Source of the DNA: Antrodiella citrinella
Lineage: Eukaryota > Basidiomycota > Agaricomycetes > Polyporales > Steccherinaceae
Direction of reading: 5' to 3'
Length of the DNA: 64,000 nucleotides
Assembly: GCA_004802725.1 (NCBI GenBank)
Contig: SGPM01000013.1
Span: forward strand, 153,498 to 217,497
Positions 1 to 10,029 of the stretch are shown here, piece after piece. Numbering within the stretch: the stretch's first letter is position 1; each line of letters opens with the position of its first letter. Made by a program: the position numbers and the translations under genes. Under the pieces are notes generated by a model that was not told the DNA's origin, did not search any database, and saw nothing but the letters and a program-made list of their open reading frames with translations.

Positions 1-1022
1 CCTCACCCCTCCCGTCCCCATGGCACAAACATTAATACTGAAGTGTCGATGACCAGGCGCTGTCGGCCCCGTCAAGTCTTGCAACCAGCAAAACGGTCCA
101 GCCGCAGCCGGCACACAGAACGCATGCATCACACAAGGCGGCCAAACGTTCTCGTGCTCGACTTATCAGCCGATCATCGTCAACAACACGTTCTCGTATG
201 GCTTTGCTGGGCACGGTGACACCGCCACTGCCACTTGTATGTTGCGTTTCATTCATCGACTGGGATGAACCGGGAACCGAGTATGCTGATCGGTTTGTGT
301 GTGTGGTATGCGTGTTGTTCCTAGGTTGCATGTGTTATGAGTTCACTTGGACGTCGGGGGCTGGTGAAGGCAAGTCTATGATCGTGCAAGCGATTAATGC
401 AGGAGGTCAGTTCCGTTATGTCCTTCTGACATTGCGTTCATGAAGCGTTGAATGATTTCTTGCAGGCATCACCGCCACCGATCTCGACATCTATGTAAGC
501 GTTTTCATGTTTCTTGGCGCTGCGTCTCGCTGAAGGTTCATGACACCACGTAGACACCGGGTGGTGGTTGTCAGTCCGCCAAGCTTGACTCTGACGGTTT
601 GTTGTGTTGCAGACTACAACGCCTGTACGGCACAATACGGAGCACCGTCCGGCGGATGGGGTCGTCAGTACGGTGGTGCGAACGATCCCTCAAGGTCCTT
701 CCAACGTTTGTACTGATTGTTCACGACCATGCAGGTGTGACGTCCGATAGTGAATGCTCAGAGCTGCCCTCGAACTTGCAAGCCGGATGTCATTGGCGGT
801 GGGAATGGTATGTATATTGACTACACGATTTCTTGATCATCGCACTAACATATTGGTTGGACATGTAGGGCTGGGGGTGATGTGAACGAGTGGCAAGTCT
901 GGTAGTGCTGCGGGAATGAACCATTTTGCTGACGACTGGTTCACAGGGCAATAACATACAAGCAGGTCAACTGTCCGTCGCAACTTACGAGTATCTCTGG
1001 ATGTACGCCCGCCGCGATCTGA
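1..1022 (+). CDS. Glycoside hydrolase family 45 endoglucanase, 5' partial
   Basis: This is a secreted endo-beta-1,4-glucanase that cuts cellulose chains internally. Splicing exons 57-236, 325-405, 466-494, 554-569, 613-694, 751-807, 869-901 and 947-1022 gives an open frame with GH45 landmarks in order: VKSCNQQN, SYGFAG, TCCMCYEFTWTSG, GKSMIVQAINAGG, a PGGG turn, the CTAQYGAPSGGWGRQYGG block, LQAGCHWRWEW, and a terminal YKQVNCP...SGC before TGA. The cysteine pattern fits the family. The signal peptide and the usual N-terminal TRYWDCC-type motif with the first catalytic Asp lie upstream of the window. The 16-nt exon carrying PGGG is needed to keep the frame. The seventh exon boundary (about 901) is the least certain. 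Family assignment is strong by recognition; activity is inferred. Confidence 0.82.
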
Positions 1023-1236
1023 ACTTCCACCTACGCCAGAGCTCGTCTGGAATTGTATGTGTTGAACGTGATCCATGTTTGTTCTGAAACCGATGGAGGA
1101 TTGACGTTGGACGATCGGCGGCCTGTCATGGCTTCCGAAGAGAAGCTCGTCAATAAAACACTTCCATGCAAGACGCCATTATCTTTTTCTTTTGAGGATG
1201 CTCACTTTTCATCTTTAACCCACATCAGCCAACACC

Positions 1237-2446
1237 ATGCGCTCCCAACATCCCCGTCGCATAGACGTCCACCACCACATCTTTCCCCCCAGTCTCCTCC
1301 AAGCAAAACTCGACGCGTCCACCAAAGTCGGATTCCGCACTCCCCCAGAAAACCTCCCCTGGACACCTGAGCTCAGTATCACCACCATGGACGCGCTCGG
1401 CATAGACACTGCCATCCTCTCGTACCCTGCCGGTATTCCAAACGGCCCTCCTGGTCCAGGTCTATGCGCAAAGGCGCGTGAGCTGAACGTCATGGCCGGT
1501 AAGATATGTGAAGATTATCCGCGACGGTTTGGCTTCTTTGCTTGCGTGCCCGATCCTGGCGTGTGGGGAGTGCGAGGTATGTCTTCACAGACTCTCTGCT
1601 TCTTTTTCGGGTACCTATAGGTTTTACAGGCGCGTTGGATGAGATCACCTTCGCTCTGGACTCTCTGTGCGCCGACGGGGTGAGCCTGCCCTCTTCATTT
1701 GGACAGGGCCCAGAAGCTAGTACGTGCACGATGATCGGTCGGCTTCTTTGTCTAATCTTATGTTGTGTGTAGAGTACATCGGCGATGACGCTTTCGATGG
1801 CATCTGGGAGGAACTCGACCGCAGAAAATCCGTCGTCTTTCTGCACGGCACGCAAACACCTTCATCGACACCGTATCCAAATGATTTCCTCGGTCTCCCC
1901 ATAACGGAGGTATCCACTATTCTCGTGTTCCCCCCGGTAACATGAATCATGTGTGCTTGTAGGTACCCAACGAAACATTCAAAGCAGCCGCACACATCGT
2001 CGTGACAGGCAAGAAACGTCGCTACCCCAATGTCCGCATCATCCTCGCGCACTTGGGCGGGAGCACGCCCTTCCTCGCCCCGCGCGTCGCCATGTTGTCA
2101 AACTACATGGGGTGCACGCTCTCGCCTGAACAGATAATCGAGGACTTCAAGTCGTTCTATTATGAGACGGCGTTGAGTGCGCATGAGGTGACGCTGAGCG
2201 CGATGAAGAGTTTAGTCGGTCCGGAGAGGATGCTTTATGGGACGGACTTCCCAGGTGCGTTTGTGAGGTTCTTGGTTTGTGCGGTGTGTTCATATCATTG
2301 ATTGCACATGCGTCTTTGAAGCGGTCAACAAGAGTACGATCTCATGGTATGCAGATGAGCTCGACAAGTTCTACGCGAAGGATCCCGAGTCTCTCCACCA
2401 AATCTGTCAGCAGACTGCACTGGAGCTCTTCCCAAGGTTTGCATGA
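1237..2446 (+). CDS. Amidohydrolase-2 family decarboxylase-like enzyme
   Basis: Five exons (1237-1576, 1630-1719, 1773-1909, 1963-2254, 2322-2446) join in phase to a 327-residue protein of the ACMSD-like amidohydrolase family. This family performs metal-dependent, non-oxidative decarboxylations and includes fungal 6-methylsalicylate decarboxylases. Visible motifs are the N-terminal metal-binding RIDVHHHIFP, the mid-protein AHLGG strand and the C-terminal LYGTDFP, which holds the conserved Asp. No signal peptide is seen, so it is probably cytosolic. It lies 214 bp downstream of the GH45 gene on the same strand but shares no obvious pathway with it. The true substrate cannot be read from sequence; aromatic acids such as 6-methylsalicylate are the closest precedent. 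Length and motif order suggest an intact enzyme. Confidence 0.83.
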
Positions 2447-2754
2447 TGGAGCCAAACACTTGTTTGGTTTGTACAGTAACACTACATACGATTGCTACCG
2501 ATGATTAAATAAGATGAATGGGTACGATAAAACAAGTAGAACAGGTGTATTCGATTCTAGCCGTTAAACCTAACCGAGGATCACTTAATGCTTTACTTGT
2601 GCGGGATCTAAAAAAAGACGATAAATAGGGCCAATAAGAATGGGATGAGGAAAGAGACAGGGATGCAGATTCTGTTCTGTGTATGGATCGTCCAATGATG
2701 GGAGTTGGGTGAGGATGCTGCGTTATGTATGCGACGTCGCTTCATTAGGATTCA
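2447..2754. other. Convergent intergenic region
   Basis: This 308-bp stretch lies between the stop codons of two converging genes. It presumably holds both 3' UTRs. It has a few A-rich runs but no coding frame, repeat or RNA gene that I can support. Confidence 0.6.
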
Positions 2755-4892
2755 TTAAGATGAAGTAGTAGTAGTGGGGTTCGTCGTCTGTCCGCGCAGC
2801 CACGCAACGACTTCCGTGAAGGCTTGATCGGTCGTGAGCAGTGCTTGTCCATGCCGTCCTTCAGGGTCATAATATAACCCTTCGTTGACACCATGTGACT
2901 GGAGGTATCGACATACTCTCTAACAAACAGATTCCGCGCGTGAGGTATTTTCTTTTTGAGATACGAGAGGTAGCTACGCACGGGTCCGTTGACGATGGCG
3001 TCTTTACCGCCGATGATAAACTTCGCTTTGAGCGGGTCGTGTCCGTTAGGGATCTCCTCAAACCACAGCGTGTTCGAGCTCCAGCAGAAGTGCCGTTGTA
3101 TGTAGTATGCCACGCCGAGTTCCATGCCCACGAAGTACTTGATAATCAATTCTAGCCCCTGTCAGATGTGATCGTGTTAGTATACGATCGATTGAACGTA
3201 GATATGAGAAAGAATGACGCACAGTAGAGCATGGTCGGTAACAGAAGTTGTAGCAGAGGTCACCTTCCCACTGACAGAACACCACGGGGTCGACGAAACA
3301 TGACCGGGTGATCATCTCAGGATGGGCTTTGAGAAGCCAGCAGTGAATGAATGTCCCGCTGCGGATGTCTTGTCAGTATAGTGCAACTCGTTTATGCATA
3401 GGTAGAGACCCACTTGGAATGGCTGAGCATCGTCACACCGGAAGCCGGATTCTCAGAAACATTCTTCTCATCCGCATTCTCACCGTCATGACCCGCTGAC
3501 TTGGCTTCCACCTCCACGTTCTCCACCCACCCAAGTTCCTTCAACAGACCCCCGATACACTTCGTACTTTCATGTCTGCCAATAGGTTTGAGGAAGCGCG
3601 GATGGAAGATCTCCTGGGAGACGTGAGGGAAAAGAGGGACGAGGAAGGGACGATCTGGCTCGTTTTCAAACATGGTTTCGAGGAAGTGGGAGTATTGGAT
3701 GAGTCCGAGTCCTAGGCCATGCAGAAACACGGTAGGACGTGGTCCGGTGGTGGCGGACCAGCCTTCCGGAATACGAAGTAAATAGCTGATAAAAGTACAC
3801 TGGTCAATAATTCGTCTATGGAAAGGGGATTCGCATACTTACTCAAGACTATCGTATGTTCCACTACGAGCAGACCACTTCCAATCCAACCTTCGTTTCA
3901 GAAGCCAGTTTGCGGAGGACACCACAAGATACCATATAAACGGTCTCGCAGCGGTCGTAACAGGATCAACAGTCAATCGGAGTGACTCGACATCGGGGTT
4001 GAACCCCTCTGGAAGCTTCATTCCCGTACGTCTCTCTAGTAATTCGATGGTCTCCTCAATCATCGCATGCCGAGTATTGGTAATGTCTTCTTTCGTTGCG
4101 AACGTCTCGTTGAAGTAAGACCAATACACCCAAGTGTAGATATTCTCTCTCCGAATAGTCGACCATGGGGCACCTCTAAACCTATGAACAAACGATTAGA
4201 CTGAAGTCGTATGCAGCGGTATTCATAATGTAATGTTACCATGTTCTCAGGAAGGCACGGAAGTCTACGGCTCTGGGGTCCGTCGGATCAAGTGTTACTA
4301 TATCCTCGTTCGCGATGTCAGGTTTTGGTGTGTGTTCTGCATCTGTTTGTTTCGAGTCCGGAAACCCCAGACCGACACGAAACACACGTGCATACGCTGA
4401 CTGAAGCTCTGCGAGGCTGTTCGGAACCATCTTCGTAGGTCTCGCAGTATAATGGGACATAGAGAAATGGTAGAGGTTGAACAGTACCTGTATTCTTCCG
4501 AGTGAGAACGTCGTGAGTAATCAATATGAATGAAGGGGACTGACCTCAGACGAAGCGAAGACAAATGGGATCTGCCATACCCAGTGCTGCTGCCATAGAA
4601 AGCCGGTGCAGACCGTATACGTCACGAAGGCCCACGAGAGGGGTACTACGGACCAGACGGGGAGCACGGCGAAGAAGAAGACGAGATAGAAGGAAGCCGT
4701 GCGCGTGGGCTTTTCGAGCTGTTTCTCTGCTATGTCATCGAAGACGTGACGAGGGTATGTAGACACGACGTCTGGATCGTCAAGGTTCGAAACGAGCATG
4801 GGTGGGGAGATATTGTCCATCGCGAAGGGAGATATCGGGCCAAGAAGATTAATGGCAGGGCTATATAGGTGTGAGTCTATGCAAGAGGACAC
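2755..4892 (-). CDS. Alpha/beta hydrolase with N-terminal membrane segments
   Basis: Seven exons (4892-4545, 4487-4240, 4181-3843, 3785-3414, 3358-3223, 3158-2982, 2919-2755) give a 594-residue serine hydrolase. The N-terminal third has two or three hydrophobic segments (around FYLVFFFAVLPVW and FVTYTVCTGFLW), so it is probably membrane-bound. The catalytic half shows the oxyanion-hole HGLGLG, the nucleophile elbow in MLSHSNG, the acid residue in GGKDAIV and the C-terminal histidine in GRHGQALL. The nucleophile motif SHSNG is not the textbook GxSxG, but it fits fungal lipase-like relatives. The last intron (2981-2920, 62 nt) must be removed; without it the C-terminus looks frameshifted. An alternative start is the Met at 4820. 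Substrate is unknown; an ester or lipid is likely. Confidence 0.75.
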
Positions 4893-5299
4893 GTTGAAGA
4901 ATAAATCAGCAGCCAGAGAGAGCGATCCTGGCTGATTCCATTACAAAGTTTGAAGACAAAGAGGGTGCTGTGGATACACGGAGGTCGTCGTCTTCGTCAA
5001 CGAGCACGACGTTGGGAGGTGAGAAGAGGAGGCCGGGGCAGTGGCCGGAACTTTTGAACGACCTTGACTTTTGAGATGACATTTCGAGATCGACGCGTCC
5101 AAGGCATTTGCCGAGGTTGTCCCGGATCTAAGCGGGATATTCACGTGCTTCGTTTCCACGTGGGATTATGACGGTAAGGAAAGACACGGGTGAAAGTCAT
5201 GATGGCCTCCCAAAACTTTGTGTCCGGTCGTTCGCGGGCCTGCTGCTCTTTCCTTCTCTCTTCATCGTCCCCCTCATCCTCACTTTACACTCAGTCAAC
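4893..5299. promoter_or_regulatory. Divergent promoter, alpha/beta hydrolase and IDH1
   Basis: This 407-bp region separates two divergent start codons. It contains two CACGTG E-boxes, at 5142-5147 and 5157-5162, about 137 bp before the IDH1 start. The second sits in CCACGTGGGATT. Pyrimidine-rich sequence precedes the IDH1 ATG. A short antisense frame at 5159-4941 looks like chance. Confidence 0.5.
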
Positions 5300-6932
5300 A
5301 TGCTCCGTAACGCCATCGCGTCCGCAACTCGTCCTGCGCTGCAGGTGGTACGTGGTTGTCTCGACAACTTTGCGACGCAAAATTCACCTTTATCACGTTC
5401 TGACAGAGAAATGCCACTACGCTCTCGGCAGGATTCCCCAAGGTCACACAACGAGTGAGTAGACCCAGTACCATCCTTACGACCATCCTCTGACACCTTT
5501 CTCGCAGCCTCCCACTAAGTACGGTGGAGTGTACACCGTATGTCTGCTCCAGACGCGTGCATTCATCGTAGTTGAACCCCATCTCTTTAGGTTACGCTCA
5601 TCCCCGGAGATGGTATCGGTAACGAGATTACCGACTCAGTCAAGGAGATTTTCGAATATGTTAACGCACCCATTGAATGGGAGCAATACAACGTGTCTGG
5701 CGTGTCTTCCGCTGGAGAAGACCTCTTCAAGCAGGCTATGGAGAGTTTGAGGCGTAACAGGGTTGGACTGAAGGGTATGTTACATTTGTGCACACGTATA
5801 GGCTTCCATCCTTATCTTGTTTGGCAGGTATTCTCTTCACCCCCATCTCCCAATCCGGTCATATTTCTTGGAACGTCGCAATGCGTCAACAGCTCGACAT
5901 CTACGCGTCAGTTGTCCTTTGCAAGTCTCTCCCTGGCGTTCCTACGCGTCACAACAACGTAGACTTTGCTATCATTCGTGAAAACACGGAAGGAGAGTAC
6001 TCTGGTCTTGAGCACCAGAGTTATCCCGGTGTCGTCGAGTCATTGAAGGTGTCCACCCGTGCCAAGGCCGAGCGTATCTCTCGATTTGCCTTCGACTTCG
6101 CATTGAAGAACAATCGCAAGGTTTGTTTCGTGACATCATCGTACATTCTTCTCCGTGCTAATTTGTATCTATCTTCAAACAGAAAGTTACCTGTGTGCAC
6201 AAGGCGAACATCATGAAGCTCGGTGATGGTCTCTTCCTCAACACTTTCCGCAGGGTTGCCGAAGAGTACAAGTCTTCCGGTATTGAATTCAACGACATGA
6301 TTGTTGATAACACGTATGTGATGCAACCACAACGCGTGTATATCATGCTCATTTCGCCGTTGTTGATCGTGTAGCTCTATGCAACTGGTTGCTCGTCCGT
6401 CACAGTTCGATGTCATGGTCATGCCTAACTTGTACGGAGCCATTGTCTCGAACATCGGCGCTGCACTTGTCGGTGGACCCGGTGTTGTACCAGGATGCAA
6501 CGTTGGCACAGTACGCTGTTATTCTTGTCATCATCTTGCAAACATTGATCGCGTACACCAGGAATATGCGCTCTTCGAGCCAGGATGTCGTCACGTTGCC
6601 CAGGATATCATGGGTACCAACAAGGCCAACCCCTCTGCTATGATTCTCAGTGCCACGATGATGCTGCGACACCTTGGGTCAGTGTTCTCACTGCGAACAC
6701 TTTGAGTCACTACTTACTTCTCTTTCATGCAGTCTCGATAACCTCGCGAACAGCATTGCCAGTGCGACTTTCGATGTCATCAACAATGGTAAAGTCCGTA
6801 CTGCCGATATGGGAGGTAAGCTGACCGTCGGTTCATCATCTGCTTGAAAAGCGTCCCTGATTTGCCCCCCTATTATCAGGATCTGCCACCACTTCGGAGT
6901 TCACTTCGGAGGTCATCAAGAACATCCAGTAG
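5300..6932 (+). CDS. IDH1: NAD-isocitrate dehydrogenase, subunit 1 (regulatory type), mitochondrial
   Basis: Ten exons join in phase to 373 residues. The enzyme oxidatively decarboxylates isocitrate to 2-oxoglutarate in the mitochondrial TCA cycle as a hetero-octamer with IDH2. The N-terminus ([15 protein letters not shown]) is an Arg-rich, acid-poor targeting peptide. The core shows [85 protein letters not shown] and [20 protein letters not shown] in place of the catalytic C(M)QLV-type segment, and FEPG in place of the FEAVHG of catalytic subunits, mark it as the Idh1-type regulatory subunit. The catalytic partner is encoded about 38 kb away at 43588-45394 on the other strand. Exons of 48, 48 and 30 nt open the gene. 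Confidence 0.93.
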
Positions 6933-7109
6933 AGCTGACTGTCAGCAATCTATTTTTTATGTTGGCGTGTCTATAAGGGCCTTAACTTAGACTCCTGAAG
7001 TGTTTGGATTATAGACTAGCTAGAGCTTGCTGGGTTATCCAGTGTAAATATATTAACGCGATTACACTACCGTATGTTCCACAAATGAATGTCCAAGATG
7101 TAGATGTTA

Positions 7110-8852
7110 TTACGATTCTATACCCATTGAATCGCCAGGAAGGTCCCCAATTCCGAAATCTAGGTCATTGAACGCGTCGTCCGCGTCCAGAGCAGCTTCA
7201 TATTCTTCTAAAGTCATTCCACGAGCCTTCTTGGGTTCTGGTTCTTCTGCTTCGTTAGCCATCTTATCGAACTCCTCATCCGCGGTTTGCATTTGCACAA
7301 TCTTATCGGTATCCACAACGTCCCCGTCTCCGTCCATCGTCGGACCCTCCATCGTCGGACCCTCCACCTTCTTCCTCAACCCTAAAATCTTACTACACTT
7401 CACCTCGTTCTTCTTTCCCCACCCATCCACCTCCGGCCTGAATTCCACATACAGAGCATACCCCTTTGTGTTCAGCTCTGCAGGTGCGTAGCTGGCGCCG
7501 AGCAAGCGAAGGGCACCGACGATCTGTGGGGCAGTCTGTTGAAGCGTTCGTGTGATGTAGGAGAAGGCAGCGGAGGGGGAGACAGGGGTTCCGGTGGACA
7601 GAGCACGCCATTGCCCTGAAGAAGTTTGTAGCAACGGTCTGCATATGAGAGGGCGGTGTGAGGCTATGTTTGTGTACAGGTTCAAGCATGAAAAGTGTAC
7701 GTACATTCTGTGTTATGAATGAAAGCGAAACAGCAGTCGAAGGGCCAACGGGAACCGGTAATTGAGGCGTCAGTGACCATATTCTTGCCCGGAAGACCAG
7801 GCCAGCAATGAAAAGCTTACCGTCTCCCCATGAGGTCCACGTACGGTTGCGAGCCGCCCCTGGTAGCCTCTATACCCTTCTCCTTACTCTTGCCGTAAAT
7901 ACCGATGGAGACGCCTTTTGAAATGGCGTTCATCTCCGTGTACACGGTTGCTTCGCGGGTTGATAGTCAGGTTGGAGGTCGAGGGTACGTGGTAGCCGGA
8001 GAAGAGACTCACCTATACTGAGAGCTTCCTCGCGCTGAAAACCCAGTCGTTCTGCCACTATGAACGACCAGGCAGTCATTACTGGCGCGCGGTTAATCAT
8101 AGTCGATTTCGACATGAGGTACTGGACAAATTCAAATGCCATAACCGTTAGCGGTGCGTTACAAGCTAAGAGAACACATTGCATGGAGCAAGATATGCTT
8201 GCTTGTGCCTTGTTGTAAACGTACCTTTTCATCCAAAATTTCGTTGAATGAGAGGGTTCCATACGACTCTCCATCGTCTGGAGCGTGGTCAGGCAGGTAA
8301 TCATTCAAGGTGTCGTCTCGTTTGCGTTTCTTCTTCGCCCCTTTCTGTGCCTGTCGTACCGCAAGGAGGTTAATATGACATGAAGCATAGAGCAGGTTGC
8401 ACTTATGTAAAAGTACAACGAAACGTTGTCAATGCTCACCTCGCCAGGCTGTGACTGTAGAGATGTACCGGAATGATTAGCACCAGTCTTGACTTTGCCA
8501 CGCGTGCGCGAACTCGAGGTGATTGTTGAAGGTGCACCGGGATCTACAGCAGGTGCGGTCTTCTTGTATCCGGCTTTCTTGAGAGCAGCCAGGACAAGTT
8601 TCCGTTCCTCCTTGTCAGTGACGCCTGCAGAGGACAATTTCAAGTCGTCCAATTGGGCCAAGGAAGTACGCGTGTTGTATTTCTTGTAGCTTGGATGTAA
8701 AGTTCAATGGCTTATCGGCACACAATAATATCGCGGCGTGCTCACGTCTTACCGGCGATAGCCATAGCTGTCTTCGCAGGAACATTGTTACTTGTCAGTA
8801 TTTGCAGGAAAGTAGGGAGCGGAAGCTTTGCTTCCGGTACTTCTTCAGACAT
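7110..8852 (-). CDS. Conserved fungal protein of unknown function, acidic C-terminus
   Basis: I do not recognise a named family. The start at 8852 (MSEEVPEAKLP) begins an exon that joins 8689-8440, 8350-8225, 8121-8013, 7950-7821, 7783-7705 and a long last exon to 7110. The N-terminus is a helical region (AKTAMAIAGKTYKKYNT ... LVLAALKKAGY). A basic patch (KKKRKR) follows and may be a nuclear signal. The middle block holds APVMTAWSFIVAERLGF, EMNAISKGVSIGIYGK, RRIWSLTPQLPVPVGPS and RPLLQTSSGQWRALSTG, which read as a single conserved globular domain. The tail is acidic with a KK stretch. The boundary near 7700 is unresolved: a clean phase needs a 37-nt intron. Function is unknown; a nuclear role is only a guess. 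Confidence 0.66.
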
Positions 8853-9087
8853 CGTCCAGCCTTCAATGATTTATAGAAGATTGAGCGAGTAGTGAGAAGA
8901 AATCCAACAACAATGATGGTCCAAATTCCTGAGTTGGAGGAAGCTGAACAAGATGAATGACGTCCAGCTGGCCGGTCCGACAGTTACAACAGGCGGGCGC
9001 TAACTGTTGTGATGACTGAGAAAGGCAATCAACGCCAGCTTCATACTGCTTTCATTCCAGCCATTGTACACTGACGGCCACACGACC

Positions 9088-9899
9088 ATGATCAACTACA
9101 TTCTTCTCGTATCAAGACAAGGTCAGATTACCCTTCTATGGCAAAGATAAGCAATGCTGATCCTCCATAGGCAAGGTCCGATTGGCGAAATGGTTCCAGA
9201 CAATGCCTCAGAAGCAGAAGGCCAAGATCGTCAAAGACGTCACGCAGCTCGTCCTTGCACGCCGGACGAGGATGTGTAACTTTTTGGAATATAAAGGTAC
9301 GTTGCTCATATGGTCGTTTCGACTGGGAAATGCGCTGATTGGTACCGTTTGCTAGACACGAAAGTCGTATACCGCCGCTACGCTTCGCTGTTTTTTGTGT
9401 GTGGGATTGGGTCGGAGGATAATGAGCTGATCACGCTGGAGATCGTTCATCGTTATGTAGAGGTTTTGGACCGATATTTCGGAAACGTGCGCCATGATAC
9501 CTCTCTCTGAGGCCACACGTAACTGACAATATGCTGTGTAGGTCTGCGAACTTGATCTGTATGTTTGCTTGGTATCCTTGCGCGTTCGTAATACTAACGA
9601 TGTACCTAGTATCTTCAACTTCCAGAAGGCATATGCGGTATGTGTACGCTATGGTTCTGACCGAGCTATATGCTGAAAAGTGTTGTTAGATTCTGGATGA
9701 ACTCATCATTGCGGGCGAGCTTCAGGAGTCGTCGAAGAAATCAGTATTACGAGTGGTACGTTCCTATCGATCTCCCCAATGTCCTCCTTCTTACTGTATC
9801 ACGTAGGTCACTCAATCGGACAGCATAGAAGAACAGGAGAACAGCGAAGATACGATGGCCAGGCTCGGTAGCATCAGCTCACGCGTGACAGGTAACTGA
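9088..9899 (+). CDS. AP-1 clathrin adaptor complex sigma subunit
   Basis: This is the small sigma subunit of the AP-1 adaptor, which sorts clathrin-coated cargo between the trans-Golgi and endosomes. Seven exons (9088-9121, 9171-9296, 9356-9486, 9542-9558, 9610-9637, 9690-9755, 9807-9899) give 164 residues, the usual length. Motifs run [19 protein letters not shown], then [51 protein letters not shown] and [20 protein letters not shown]. These match the longin-like sigma fold and the AP-1 rather than AP-2 or AP-3 type. The fourth exon is only 17 nt. The C-terminal 25 residues are a short polar tail. The gene is divergent from the uncharacterised gene ending at 8852, with 235 bp between start codons. 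Confidence 0.92.
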
Positions 9900-10029
9900 G
9901 TACATGCATCCCCCATTTTCCTTCTCATTATCGTGTCGGTGTATCCCATAAATTATGTAGCTGCATACAATGTTGAATCCAGGAGTAAAATGCATTGTCC
10001 GGGTACAAGCAAGAAGCGAGGGGGTAAAT

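Noticed and set aside
2880..3000. Apparent frameshift before the catalytic His of the alpha/beta hydrolase
   Set aside because: An intron at 2981-2920 (62 nt, GTGCGT...TTAG) joins the two frames and gives RVCRYLQSHGVNEGLYYDPEGRHGQALL, which fits the family. No frameshift is needed.
4941..5159. Small antisense gene upstream of IDH1
   Set aside because: The 72-residue frame is low-complexity, overlaps the divergent promoter and has no conserved motif.
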